Assembly (NCBI RefSeq): GCF_000169155.1
Contig: NZ_AAWL01000001.1
Span: 202,001 to 266,000, forward strand
Source of the DNA: Thermosinus carboxydivorans Nor1
Lineage (GTDB): Bacteria; Bacillota; Negativicutes; Sporomusales; Thermosinaceae
DNA: 64,000 nucleotides
Direction of reading: 5' to 3'
Position 1 is the stretch's first letter. Each line of letters begins with the position of its first letter. Below, piece after piece: positions 25,496 to 34,522 of the stretch. The position numbers were made by a program, and so were the translations under genes. Below the pieces are notes generated by a model that was given only the letters and a program-made list of their open reading frames with translations, was not told the origin of the DNA and did no database searches.

Positions 25496-25998
25496 TCCTT
25501 CCCAACAGTCAGCACCAGTTTGCCGTCCGGCCCCCACAGCGTGACAGAATCCTCGTATACCGCCAGCAGTTGATAGGGCCCGATAAACTCGTTCACCTGA
25601 TACGACCGGCTCTCGCCGCCATAGCGGATAATCGCCGCTTTGGCGCTGCCGCCGGCCACCACTCCGGTCAGCACCGGCCGGGCCGCCTGGGCCTTGTTGC
25701 CCGGCTGCGGCGACGACGCCGGCGCAATAGCTCCGGTTGGCTGAGCGGCGCTTACCGGCTGCTGGGTCTCGGGCAGGGCAAAGGGATCGCGCAGGACGCC
25801 GTGCGGCTGATAGCCCTTGGGCATAACCGGCTTTACCGTGACGCTCCCCGGCGCCGTGGTTCCCGAGGTCGGCGGCGCCACTGCCGTTTGCGGCAATGTG
25901 ACATAATAAGCGGCGCCCGCGATAATGGCGCCAATGGCCACAAGCGCCGCCAGCCGCTGTTTAGTTGTGAATTGGGCAAGAAAGGCCCGAAAATCCAT
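25492..25998 (-). CDS. PilP/GspC-like periplasmic pilus or secretion protein
   Basis: 168 residues with one N-terminal membrane anchor (LAALVAIGAIIAGAAYYV), a Pro- and Gln-rich linker and a C-terminal beta domain with VLRDPFALPE, LTGVVAGGSAKAAIIRYGG and VNEFIGPYQLLAVYEDSVTL. This is the layout of PilP and of the GspC homology region, which bind the secretin's N0 domain. The gene sits directly upstream of the secretin. PilM, PilN, PilO and ATPases are not in the window. Confidence 0.7.
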   Translation of the reverse strand: MDFRAFLAQFTTKQRLAALVAIGAIIAGAAYYVTLPQTAVAPPTSGTTAPGSVTVKPVMPKGYQPHGVLRDPFALPETQQPVSAAQPTGAIAPASSPQPGNKAQAARPVLTGVVAGGSAKAAIIRYGGESRSYQVNEFIGPYQLLAVYEDSVTLWGPDGKLVLTVGKE

Positions 25999-26071
25999 GT
26001 CTTGCCTCCAGACACCAATTTTCGAAAAAAGGGGGATTATGTTAGCTTATGATTTCTACACGGCATAAATA

Positions 26072-26096
26072 AATCCTGTCGAAATACGACAGGATT
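26072..26096. terminator. Terminator at the end of the 26095 gene
   Basis: AATCCTGTCG (26072-26081) and CGACAGGATT (26087-26096) form a perfect 10-bp stem with loop AAATA. It overlaps the stop of the minus-strand gene at 26095 and lies upstream of the PilP-like gene. The T-run on the minus strand is short. Confidence 0.6.
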
Positions 26097-26340
26097 ACAA
26101 GAAATCTTTGCTATTGACGCCGTCGACAGTGCACCAGTCCGCTAGCTGCCGCTTTAAACTGCTAAGGAAATAGTCGAGGGCAATGAGCTGCTGGTAACAG
26201 TCGATAAATTCTCCCCACTCCTGGTCGCTGAAATCCTCGCGCCTGAGCTTGCTGGCCGACAAAAATGCCATTTTTACTGCTACCTTTTGGGCCTGTTGCA
26301 TGTAGCGCAAAAACCCCAAAATTGCCTCAAGTTTTCGCAC
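26095..26340 (-). CDS. Small hypothetical helical protein
   Basis: 81 codons from a GTG at 26340 with GGGGAGGGG just upstream; the longer reading frame has no ribosome site. The product (VRKLEAILGFLRYMQQAQKV ... DYFLSSLKRQLADW) is helical, without signal or membrane segments. I do not recognise it. It is divergent from the XRE regulator at 26516, with a perfect palindrome between them. Confidence 0.6.
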   Translation of the reverse strand: MRKLEAILGFLRYMQQAQKVAVKMAFLSASKLRREDFSDQEWGEFIDCYQQLIALDYFLSSLKRQLADWCTVDGVNSKDFL

Positions 26341-26418
26341 GCCATCCCCTCCCCATGCATTTTTTGTCAATATTTCAATATTTTTACAACCCACTTTTAT
26401 TATACATGCCTCCCTATG

Positions 26419-26449
26419 CCGGGTCAATAACTGTCAGTTATTGACCCGG
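26419..26449. promoter_or_regulatory. Perfect palindrome between divergent genes
   Basis: CCGGGTCAATAACT (26419-26432) and AGTTATTGACCCGG (26436-26449) with a 3-nt centre, followed on the plus strand by GTTTTATTTTA. It could be an operator for the XRE regulator at 26516 or a terminator-like leader structure. Its place in a divergent intergenic region favours a regulatory site. Confidence 0.55.
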
Positions 26450-26515
26450 GTTTTATTTTACTTATAGTTAACAGGATTTTATGGAATAATGAGTAAAATA
26501 TTGGTGGGTGATAAC

Positions 26516-26911
26516 ATGACATTTGGCGAACAAATCAAGCTCGCCCGCGAAAAGTTGCAGCTCAGCCAGGAAGATGCGTCCACGGCTATTGAGAAAAAAT
26601 ACGGCGTAAGGCTGTCGGCATCGTACCTGAGCATGATCGAAAGCGGCGCCCGCACCAATATTACCGTCAATCTCCTCAACGCCCTGCTGGACTTTTTTAA
26701 CCTCCCCGTCGAAGCTGCCGCAAGCCTGTTCTGTAAACCCATTGCCGACAAGCATCCCCATGAAACCAAAGTTATGGAGACGTGGGAGCGCTACCACGCC
26801 CGGCCGCCGCTACGTCGACCGGAAGACCTGGCCCGCCTGCCCGACCACGCCCAATGGTGCCTGGCCGAATTTCAAGAATACTTAATAACGAAATATACCC
26901 AAAAAAATTAA
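26516..26911 (+). CDS. XRE-family transcriptional regulator
   Basis: 131 residues with an N-terminal helix-turn-helix (FGEQIKLAREKLQLSQEDAS then SASYLSMIESGARTNITVNL), resembling Cro/CI-type domains. The remainder is short and has no sensor domain that I recognise. I favour the ATG at 26516 (GGTGGGTGA upstream) over the ATG at 26489, which has a poor ribosome site. It may bind the palindrome 70 bp upstream. Confidence 0.85.
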   Translation: MTFGEQIKLAREKLQLSQEDASTAIEKKYGVRLSASYLSMIESGARTNITVNLLNALLDFFNLPVEAAASLFCKPIADKHPHETKVMETWERYHARPPLRRPEDLARLPDHAQWCLAEFQEYLITKYTQKN

Positions 26912-26952
26912 GCGCCTCACCCTCAAAAAAGGGCGAGACGCTTTAATTTTTT
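26910..26952. terminator. Bidirectional terminator between convergent genes
   Basis: AAGCGCCTCACCCT pairs with AAGGGCGAGACGCTT, followed by TTTTTTT on the plus strand and preceded by a run of A bases that serves the minus strand. It separates the XRE regulator from ahcY. Confidence 0.85.
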
Positions 26953-28193
26953 TACGCCTGATGCAGGTACCGTATCTGCGCTTCGCTCAGCTCGTCAATG
27001 GCAATACCCATCGCCTTAAGCTTCAGGGTCGCCACCCGCCGGTCAAGCTCGTACGGCATATTGTACACCTTATTCGCCAAATTGCCATGATTTTCGGCGA
27101 TATACAGCACCGCCAGGGCCTGCATGGCGAAGGACAAGTCCATGACCTCGGTTGGGTGCCCGTCACCGGCCGCCAGGTTTACCAGCCGGCCTTCGGCCAA
27201 GAGGTACAGCTTGCGCCCGTCGGCCAAGGCAAACTCTTCGATATTTTTGCGCACCACCCGGCGGGATACGGCCAGCGCCGCCAGGTCGTTCTTATTGATT
27301 TCGACGTCGAAGTGGCCGGCATTGGCCAAAATGGCGCCATTTTTCATCACGGCGAAATGCTCGCGGCGGATGACGTCGATGCAGCCGGTCAGGGTGACGA
27401 AGATGTCGCCGTAGCGGGCGGCTTCTGCCATCGGCATCACCCGGAAGCCGTCGAAGGCGGCCTCGATGGCCTTGATGGGGTCGACCTCGGTGACAATGAC
27501 ATTGGCCCCCAGGCCCTTGGCCCGCATCGCCACCCCTTTGCCGCACCAGCCATAGCCGGCGATGACCACCGTCTTGCCTACGACGGTCAGATTGGTCGTC
27601 CGCATGATGCCGTCCCACGTCGACTGGCCCGTCCCGTAGCGGTTATCGAACAGGTATTTGCAGTAGGCGTCATTGACGGCCACCATGGGGAACTTGAGCT
27701 TGCCCGCCGCCTCGAGCGCCCGCAGGCGCAGCACGCCGGTGGTCGTTTCCTCGCAGCCGCCGAGGATATTGGCCGCCAAGTCGCTGCGCTCGCCGTGAAG
27801 CAGCGCCACCAGGTCGCCGCCGTCGTCGATGATGATGTCCGGCCTGGTATCAAGCGCCTTGTGCAGGAAATGGTCATACTCTTCCTGGGTGCTGTTGTAC
27901 CAGGCAAACACCTTGACGCCACGCTCGACCAGCGCCGCCGCCACATCGTCCTGGGTGGACAGCGGGTTGCTGCCGGTCATGGCCACCTCGGCGCCGGCGT
28001 TTTTCAGCACCAAACCAAGATAAGCGGTCTTGGCCTCCAGGTGCATGGTGACGACCACCTTTTTCCCCGCCAGCGGCTTGGTCCGAGACAATTCTTCATT
28101 GAGCACATTGAGCACCGGCATGTGCTCCTTCACCCAGTCAATCTTGTCATGCCCTCCCGGGGCAAGCTTAATATCGCGAATGATTGATTCCAT
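26952..28193 (-). CDS. ahcY: Adenosylhomocysteinase
   Basis: S-adenosylhomocysteine hydrolase, which splits the by-product of SAM-dependent methylation into adenosine and homocysteine. 413 residues with [22 protein letters not shown], the substrate-binding [20 protein letters not shown], the NAD motif [19 protein letters not shown] and NAGHFDVEI. The ATG at 28193 has AAAGGTGG 9-10 nt upstream and gives the usual N terminus. The short form without the 40-residue insertion is typical of many bacteria and archaea. Confidence 0.96.
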   Translation of the reverse strand: MESIIRDIKLAPGGHDKIDWVKEHMPVLNVLNEELSRTKPLAGKKVVVTMHLEAKTAYLGLVLKNAGAEVAMTGSNPLSTQDDVAAALVERGVKVFAWYNSTQEEYDHFLHKALDTRPDIIIDDGGDLVALLHGERSDLAANILGGCEETTTGVLRLRALEAAGKLKFPMVAVNDAYCKYLFDNRYGTGQSTWDGIMRTTNLTVVGKTVVIAGYGWCGKGVAMRAKGLGANVIVTEVDPIKAIEAAFDGFRVMPMAEAARYGDIFVTLTGCIDVIRREHFAVMKNGAILANAGHFDVEINKNDLAALAVSRRVVRKNIEEFALADGRKLYLLAEGRLVNLAAGDGHPTEVMDLSFAMQALAVLYIAENHGNLANKVYNMPYELDRRVATLKLKAMGIAIDELSEAQIRYLHQA

Positions 28194-28219
28194 TATACTT
28201 ACCACCTTTGGTTATATTT

Positions 28220-28323
28220 AACCACGGAGAACACAGAGTATTGGAACCGCAGAGAACGCGGAGAAAAATTTATTATTCAATTCTTCGCGCGATGCATATC
28301 GCGCCTCTGTGTCCTCTGTGGTT
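28220..28323. repeat. Dispersed repeat A (copy A2)
   Basis: Runs from AACCACGGAGAACACAGAG to CTCTGTGTCCTCTGTGGTT with the inner palindrome GCGCGATGCATATCGCGC. It also holds TATTGGAACCGCAGAG, repeated in copy A3. It lies 25 bp past the 3' end of the GxxExxY gene, with the opposite orientation to A1. Confidence 0.88.
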
Positions 28324-28348
28324 AATAAGTTAATAATTAGATTAAATA

Positions 28349-28741
28349 TCATATTATTTTCGGAGTTAAAATTATGCGCTTTATTCCTTCACTACTCAAT
28401 TTGACGACATTAAAATTTACTAATAACCCAAGGTTTAATCCTGTAGCTTTAAGGTAAGACAGCACTTGCGCCATGTGGATAGGAGCAAAGGTATCTACTG
28501 CTTTTAACTCAACAATGATACTACCATTAACAAGAAAATCAAGCCTACCCTCGCCAACTGGAGTGCCTTTGTAGTTTAAGGCAATTTTCTTTTGCCGTTC
28601 AAATGGAATATTGCGTAATACAAACTCATGAGCAAGTGCTTCTTCATACACACTCTCAAGATATCCTGGGCCAAGAATGCGGTGAACTTCAATTGCTGAA
28701 CCAATAATTCTGCCCATTAAATCATTTTTGCGCCAAACCAA
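28349..28741 (-). CDS. GxxExxY protein, PD-(D/E)XK nuclease-like
   Basis: 130 residues of the GxxExxY family: IGSAIEVHRILGPGYLESVY contains the name motif GPGYLESVY, and GRLDFLVNGSIIVELKAVD supplies the D...ExK signature of PD-(D/E)XK nucleases, here intact. The role of the family is not established. It is bracketed by repeat copies A2 (28220-28323) and A3 (28779-28867), each containing TATTGGAACCGCAGAG. No good ribosome site decides the start; the ATG after GTG-TGG near 28717 is an alternative. Confidence 0.85.
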   Translation of the reverse strand: MVWRKNDLMGRIIGSAIEVHRILGPGYLESVYEEALAHEFVLRNIPFERQKKIALNYKGTPVGEGRLDFLVNGSIIVELKAVDTFAPIHMAQVLSYLKATGLNLGLLVNFNVVKLSSEGIKRIILTPKII

Positions 28742-28778
28742 ATTATCCCCTACTTTAACATCTCTTTAGGGATATTGG

Positions 28779-28867
28779 AACCGCAGAGGTCGCGAAGATA
28801 AAATTTGATTAAAATTAATTTAATCCCGAAGTGCGATGTAATCGCACGCTCCGTGTCCTCTGTGGTT
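28779..28867. repeat. Dispersed repeat A (copy A3)
   Basis: Starts AACCGCAGAGGTCGCGAAG and ends CTCCGTGTCCTCTGTGGTT, with inner palindrome GTGCGATGTAATCGCAC. More diverged than A2. It lies between the GxxExxY gene and pgi. Confidence 0.82.
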
Positions 28868-28881
28868 CAAATTCACATGGT

Positions 28882-30366
28882 TCAAATTTGTTTCTTCAAA
28901 GCCACAAGCTTCGTCCCCATAATCCGCTTATACGCCTCGACCCCCGGCTGATCAAACGCATCCACATTGGCCAGCTCGCCTTCATAAGCCACCGATAAGG
29001 CCAACAGATACAGCAGCTCCCCGAGGTGAAAGGCATTCAGCCGCGGCAGGACAAAGGTCGCGTTAAACCGCCCGTCGCTTGCGAGCGCCTCGGCATTGGC
29101 CGAGCGCGCCGCCTCCAGTGCCTGGCCCATGGTGATGCCGGCAATGGCGGACAACTTGTCTTCGCCCGGGAAAGCGTCGGGAATTATCGGATCGCCCTCC
29201 CAGTCGGCGATTTTTACAAACTGGACGACTTTGTCTTTTTTGCCGTCCTGATGCTGCTGGGTCTGGGCGTGCATGTCGGTCGTGCCTACAGCCACAATGG
29301 GCGTGCGGCCGTAGAACACCTCTCGCCCATCGCGGTCATAGCGCTTGCCGAGCGATTCGGCCAGCAGCTGGACGTACCACTCGGCCACCGACTTGAGGTA
29401 ATCGCCGTAGGGCATGAACACTTCAATATCCCGCCCATACTTTTCGGCGGCGATAAACTTGAGTACTGCATTGAGCATGGCCGGATTCCGCCAGATGTCG
29501 CCGCTTTGGCACGCCTCGTCCATCGCCCGTGCCCCGGCCAAAAAGGCGTCGATATCAAAGCCGATGCAGGCGGCGGTAACGAGCCCCACTTCGGAAAAGA
29601 CGCTGAACCGCCCGCCCACGCCGTCGGGCACGCTGAACATCGGCCAGCCGTGCTGGCGCGCCAGGCGGTGAAGCAGCGTTTCGCCTGCCCCTTCGGCCGG
29701 GTCGGTGACGGCGACGACATCGACGGCGATGAGCGGCGCCTGCCGCTGTAGCGCCTCATACACTACCATAAACGTGGCCATGGTGTCAATCGTTGAACCG
29801 GACTTGGAGATGACGATAAGGGTTACTTTATATTTGTCATTGCTCCCGCCTTGCGCCGTCTTGGCCTTGGCCTCGGCCACGAGATGTTCAATTAGTTCCT
29901 GCGTCCGCCGCGGGTCGATGTTATTGCCGCTAAAGTGCAGCTTAGGATAGCCGCTTCTTGCCTCGACCGGCTTATAGTTCCAGAACTCGCCGCAGTGGAC
30001 GTCAAACAGCACCTTGTTGCCAAGATACGAGCCGCCGATGCCGAACGACACCACGGCGTCGACCTTGTAGCGCAGCGACTGGCCGAATGCTTTCAGCCGG
30101 GCAATGCTCGCCGGCGAATTTAAATTGCCTTCTTCAATATATGGCAGCTGGGGAAACAATACCTTCTCCGGCAATCCATCCTTGGACAAATGCCCCCGCA
30201 CCTGGCCCGTGCGGCGCAGATGCTCCACCGCCGCATGGGCCGCCGCGATGCGCGCGGCCAAAGCGGTAACATCGCCCGCCGTAACCTTGCCCTCACCGTA
30301 GAGGTTGGCGTAATCGAAGCAAAAACCGGAGGGTAGTTTGAGGCACGCTTGTTGATCTTTGGTCAT
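28882..30366 (-). CDS. pgi: Glucose-6-phosphate isomerase
   Basis: Interconverts glucose 6-phosphate and fructose 6-phosphate. 494 residues with DAVVSFGIGGSYLGNKVLFD, the signature VISKSGSTIDTMATF, GGRFSVFSEVGLV and the catalytic region TTDMHAQTQQHQDGKKDK. It supplies glucose 6-phosphate for the sugar-nucleotide genes at 39-45 kb but is separated from them by the pga genes. Repeat A3 abuts its 3' end. Confidence 0.96.
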   Translation of the reverse strand: MTKDQQACLKLPSGFCFDYANLYGEGKVTAGDVTALAARIAAAHAAVEHLRRTGQVRGHLSKDGLPEKVLFPQLPYIEEGNLNSPASIARLKAFGQSLRYKVDAVVSFGIGGSYLGNKVLFDVHCGEFWNYKPVEARSGYPKLHFSGNNIDPRRTQELIEHLVAEAKAKTAQGGSNDKYKVTLIVISKSGSTIDTMATFMVVYEALQRQAPLIAVDVVAVTDPAEGAGETLLHRLARQHGWPMFSVPDGVGGRFSVFSEVGLVTAACIGFDIDAFLAGARAMDEACQSGDIWRNPAMLNAVLKFIAAEKYGRDIEVFMPYGDYLKSVAEWYVQLLAESLGKRYDRDGREVFYGRTPIVAVGTTDMHAQTQQHQDGKKDKVVQFVKIADWEGDPIIPDAFPGEDKLSAIAGITMGQALEAARSANAEALASDGRFNATFVLPRLNAFHLGELLYLLALSVAYEGELANVDAFDQPGVEAYKRIMGTKLVALKKQI

Positions 30367-30521
30367 GGTTTCACCTTCACTTGATTTGTTTGCGGGCTAG
30401 TGACTATAACCACCTAGCTAGTGCCAGAGCCCCAAAAATAAAGACAATCTATAATCTTATCTATTTTGAATCTTATCTATTTTGCCGGGAAAATCCTCTT
30501 CGCATACCGGGTGATCTTTTC

Positions 30522-33239
30522 TTACCGCCGTGAAGTTAAATAGTGTTTGATCAACATTAATACTAGTAAAATCCCGGCTGCCCAAAAAACCGCTTGCTCA
30601 TATTTTTGCCCCAGCCGCGCTATTCGTTCCCAGAATGTCCGCAAGAAACCTGTCCATGCGGCATCACTCTCATCAGCCGGCTGAGCGTCAGCAATTTTGA
30701 ACGGCAAAAGTTGACTCGCGCCGCCAACCAAAAAAATATTGCTGGCTAAATTTTGCTGTTCATTGAGTTTGCGAATAGCACCGGCAAGCGCTGATGCGTC
30801 GCTGCTGGCAGTAATGCTTAGCAGCGGGCAGCCCTGCCAATTGCCGATCTGGCCAACAATCGTATTGACGACCGGATGATAGCGGTAAGTAACCGCTTGC
30901 CCCTCGTTATTAAGCAAAGTATAGCCTTTTCCCCTTTGGAGCGGGAATGCCTGCCAAAGCTCTTCGGGGATAGCTTCCGCCAGTCCTAATACCGCGAGAT
31001 AATCTTGTTTTAGCCATTGCTGCCAATCTTTTAAAAAGGCGACCAATGGATAAGCATATTCGCCTGGCGGCAATTGCCGGTTCAAATACAGCACGAGTTC
31101 TCCCACCGCTCGAATAGCGTCAGGGGACGGATTATCGCTTATTAAAATAGCTCCTTTTTTATTAAACAGCATGCCGATATTGTCCCAGGTAAGTTTATCA
31201 ACCGGCAAACGCGCGTTGCCGGCAAAATAACTTGATTGAAAAATTTGCGCCGAGCGTATGGTCCCCTTAACCTGGCAGTAGCCCGCTTCTTCTGGATAGA
31301 CAAATTGGATACTTAAAGCATTTTTGCTTTTCAGCGGCACAGATGGCGGCAAACTGATTTCTTTGTTTATTTTGCCTGACCCGTCGAGCGCTTCGCTGTG
31401 GATTAGCGCCCGGTTAAAGTAAACATCAAGGCGCACCTGCTTGCCGGATATGTTAGCAGGGCTGTAACGCCCTTCCAAATGGATGGTAATGCTCCGCGGC
31501 GCTTCTGCGAGCAAAGCGGGATAGAGGGTAAAGTCAACCGGAATACTTAAAATTCCTTCCTGGGGCCCATTGTTGCCGAAAAAAACTTTATCTCTTTCCT
31601 TAGCCGCCGCAGCCGCCGGCAAACTTACACTAATATTAGCGCTGTTGGCGGCCTGTAGCCAGTCGGTCCGCCCTAACTGGCGCGATAAATTGTACAAGTT
31701 GCCCTCATCTTGGGCGGTTATAAGCACCAGATCGGCAAACGGCAAATGAATCCCCTGGGTATACCCAGTCAAATTAGCGGGAAGGTTATTATGGAGCGCG
31801 ACCCACACCCGCGGCACTTCCGGGTAATTGCCCCGCTCACCGGCCAAAATCAGTTTCACCGGCAGATAAGGATACTGTTTCTGCAACTGGGCATAGGCCC
31901 AGGAACCGGCCGTAATTTCCGCCAGCGTGGGTTGGTCAGGGATGACCACTAATAAGCCGCTCGTTAAGCCGGCGAAAAACTCGGGCACGGTCTTGGGGAT
32001 AACCGGATTATAGTTATAGATTACCCCGGACTGGTTGCGGATGATATAGAATAAATGCCCGCGCTCGTAATCGGCGCAAAGGTCATTGGTGGCAAAAAGA
32101 TTAGCAGCAATCGCAACCCGTAAGCTGCCGCTTTGCAGCATATCTTGCGTCAAAGGCAGCTGAATGGCAGGCTTTTTTCGCAGCTGGCCGGCCGAATAGA
32201 ACGCTGCCGCCCGGTCATTGATATAAATGGTAAAATTGCTCTGATCATTCAGGAACGGTCCCGGTTCCACCGTTAAACTGGCCATGCTGCCAGGCAAAAG
32301 ATTTAGGCGCGGCGCCGGGAAAGAGAAAGTCACCGCAGTTTTAGCGCCGGTAACGGTTATATCCTGCTCATAACCGATTTGTTGCAGCGTAATTGCCGCT
32401 GTTTTCGCCAGCGCCTGGTCGGGCAGCGCCAGCATGAGAGCGAGGACGGCAATGGCTCCCGCACGCCGGCCAACCTTGAGCGCGATTTGGCTGAAACGCG
32501 GCTGGCCGTCTTCAACCTCGACAATCGCTGCTTTGACCGTTTGCGCCTGATGTACGGCGGCCAGCGAAGTTTGATAATGAACCGCCAGGTCAACCGGGGT
32601 GACGGCCGGCCGGTGCTTGCGCCGCTCAAGGCGGCCATAACGCCAGTAGTTCCACTGGGCCCAACCAAACAAAATTAAGAAGACAATGCCGGCCCACCAA
32701 ACGGAAAGCTTCATCATTTCAACCGTGCTTTCAACCGCCGCCAAGTCAAACAGCTCCGCGTCGATCAGTTTAAAACCGATTAGCCACATTAGCACTGTCG
32801 CCAGCGGCTGAATAAGACTGATAAACGTTACCCATATCGATAGTGAGAACAAAAATTCTACCAGGCGTAAAAACGGTTTTCTTAGCCTTGGGGTATCAAT
32901 GACGTTGGTCGCAAAATCTCCCACGGCCGCCGTTTGTTCACCAGCTAATAGCACACGGTAAAATGCAATAGTTATTTGTTTAAGCCGAGTGTAAAGGGGC
33001 GCTATCAGCCAGCTGGCCAGCCGGTACAGGAAAAAAGCGATGATTAATAAAGCCGCACCGTGAAAAGCGCTCGCCATAAATTGCCGGGCGGCTTGGGGCG
33101 CCACCGGCCCAAATTGCATTATTAAATTGGCGAATATGAAGCTGACTATATAGCGGCGCGGCAATAACCTAACCGCTAGGCGGGATTGGTAGCGGCTGCG
33201 CCTGGTTGCCGAAATTGGTACATAATGCAATTGCACCAC
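30522..33239 (-). CDS. PgaD-like/BcsB fusion, exopolysaccharide synthase subunit
   Basis: 905-residue membrane protein. Roughly residues 1-250 hold four hydrophobic segments and the cytoplasmic stretch WAQWNYWRYGRLERRKHRP, which resembles the PgaD subunit of poly-GlcNAc synthase. After a further hydrophobic segment (AIAVLALMLALPDQALAK) the rest, from about residue 280, matches BcsB, the periplasmic carbohydrate-binding partner of cellulose synthase, ending in a C-terminal anchor (AVFWAAGILLVLMLIKHYL) and SRR. It follows pgaC by 17 bp. The start is a GTG at 33239, or a TTG at 33230 with GAGGTG 6 nt upstream. PgaC plus this fusion should form the inner-membrane synthase. The BcsB half is secure; the PgaD reading rests on a short motif and on context. 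Confidence 0.8.
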   Translation of the reverse strand: MVQLHYVPISATRRSRYQSRLAVRLLPRRYIVSFIFANLIMQFGPVAPQAARQFMASAFHGAALLIIAFFLYRLASWLIAPLYTRLKQITIAFYRVLLAGEQTAAVGDFATNVIDTPRLRKPFLRLVEFLFSLSIWVTFISLIQPLATVLMWLIGFKLIDAELFDLAAVESTVEMMKLSVWWAGIVFLILFGWAQWNYWRYGRLERRKHRPAVTPVDLAVHYQTSLAAVHQAQTVKAAIVEVEDGQPRFSQIALKVGRRAGAIAVLALMLALPDQALAKTAAITLQQIGYEQDITVTGAKTAVTFSFPAPRLNLLPGSMASLTVEPGPFLNDQSNFTIYINDRAAAFYSAGQLRKKPAIQLPLTQDMLQSGSLRVAIAANLFATNDLCADYERGHLFYIIRNQSGVIYNYNPVIPKTVPEFFAGLTSGLLVVIPDQPTLAEITAGSWAYAQLQKQYPYLPVKLILAGERGNYPEVPRVWVALHNNLPANLTGYTQGIHLPFADLVLITAQDEGNLYNLSRQLGRTDWLQAANSANISVSLPAAAAAKERDKVFFGNNGPQEGILSIPVDFTLYPALLAEAPRSITIHLEGRYSPANISGKQVRLDVYFNRALIHSEALDGSGKINKEISLPPSVPLKSKNALSIQFVYPEEAGYCQVKGTIRSAQIFQSSYFAGNARLPVDKLTWDNIGMLFNKKGAILISDNPSPDAIRAVGELVLYLNRQLPPGEYAYPLVAFLKDWQQWLKQDYLAVLGLAEAIPEELWQAFPLQRGKGYTLLNNEGQAVTYRYHPVVNTIVGQIGNWQGCPLLSITASSDASALAGAIRKLNEQQNLASNIFLVGGASQLLPFKIADAQPADESDAAWTGFLRTFWERIARLGQKYEQAVFWAAGILLVLMLIKHYLTSRR

Positions 33240-33256
33240 CTCGCCATGATGTTTTC

Positions 33257-34510
33257 TTACAACTTTTCAAATAAGCCGCGGTCGGGGCTTTGCCAAACCG
33301 CCAGTTTCCCCTTGCTATGGCCAAATAGCGCCCGCGGCGCCGCCCAGACGGTCGCCAAAGCAGAAATAACCCAATATACAAATGGATACCAAATAACCCA
33401 AAAATAATACCATAAGATATTTTTTTCGTAGCGACGGTCAATCCATAAAGCAATCGCTGACTGGACAAGGCATAACGATACCAAAACCGCTCCCTTCCAT
33501 TCCGGGAAAATCTTTGCCACCGGCAAATCATGGGGAAAAATGAAGTTCAGCAACCACAGCCCGCCAAAACTGACGAAAGCATAAGACCAACAAACGGAAA
33601 TTACATATTCAATATATACCGGCCACAGCCGCCGCTGCCGCCAATCGGTCCAAATACCGGCATGGCGGCGGATTACCTCTACCCCGCCTTGGGCCCACCG
33701 CACCCTTTGCCGCCAAAGCCCTTTAAGTGTTTCCGGGACCAAAATCCAGCATAAGGCGTTGGGTTCATAGCGTACATCCCAAAAATGTTTTTCCAACTTC
33801 CAGGTAACATTAATATCATCGGTAATCATATCGATGTCCCACAAGCCGACATCTAACAGCGCCCGTTTGCGAAAAGCGGCAATTACCCCCGAAACGGTCA
33901 AAACTTTCCCTAGTATCCGCTGGGTCCGTTTAATCATGCCGATTATTGATGAATATTCACCGACTTGGATCTTGGCGATTAAACTTGTCCGGTTACGCAC
34001 CCGGGGATTCCCCGTAACCGCCCCGACGCGCGGCCCGGCAACAAAATGAGCAACCAGCCAGCGCATGGCATTGGCATCCAAAAAGGCATCGGCATCCATC
34101 GCCAGAATAATTTCCCCGCGGCAAGCCATTAGCCCGTAGCGCAGCGCTGACGGCTTACCCATATTTTGCTTCATTATTAACACTCTGACCGCTGGGCATT
34201 CGGCCGCCAGTTCCAGCAAAATGCGCGGCGTGGCATCCGTACTGCCGTCATCGACAACAACAATTTCAAAGTTAGGATAATTGGACTTAAGCACACTGGC
34301 GATAGTAGCCCGGATACTCTGTTCTTCGTTGTGCGCCGGAATCAGCACCGATACCAAAGGATACTCGGCGAGCACCGGCGGCCGCCTTCGCCTCCCTGCT
34401 TCCCGCCGCAAATAAAAGTAAAAAGCGCCGACAATCCAGACAATACTCATTACTAGCGGATAATAAAAAACAAATTCGCTGAGAAACCAAATCAAATCCT
34501 TGGCAGCCAT
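33257..34510 (-). CDS. pgaC: Poly-beta-1,6-GlcNAc synthase (GT2), PgaC
   Basis: Processive family 2 glycosyltransferase of 417 residues. An N-terminal membrane segment leads to the catalytic domain with SVLIPAHNEEQSIRATI, VVVDDGSTDATPRIL, ILAMDADAFLD, ITDDINVTWKLEKHFWD and the QRVRWAQGG signature, followed by C-terminal membrane segments. These are the D, DxD, TED-like and QxxRW motifs of PgaC/IcaA enzymes, which polymerise UDP-GlcNAc. It sits between pgaB (12 bp upstream) and the PgaD-like/BcsB fusion. Confidence 0.93.
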   Translation of the reverse strand: MAAKDLIWFLSEFVFYYPLVMSIVWIVGAFYFYLRREAGRRRRPPVLAEYPLVSVLIPAHNEEQSIRATIASVLKSNYPNFEIVVVDDGSTDATPRILLELAAECPAVRVLIMKQNMGKPSALRYGLMACRGEIILAMDADAFLDANAMRWLVAHFVAGPRVGAVTGNPRVRNRTSLIAKIQVGEYSSIIGMIKRTQRILGKVLTVSGVIAAFRKRALLDVGLWDIDMITDDINVTWKLEKHFWDVRYEPNALCWILVPETLKGLWRQRVRWAQGGVEVIRRHAGIWTDWRQRRLWPVYIEYVISVCWSYAFVSFGGLWLLNFIFPHDLPVAKIFPEWKGAVLVSLCLVQSAIALWIDRRYEKNILWYYFWVIWYPFVYWVISALATVWAAPRALFGHSKGKLAVWQSPDRGLFEKL

Positions 34511-34522
34511 GAATAAACCCCG

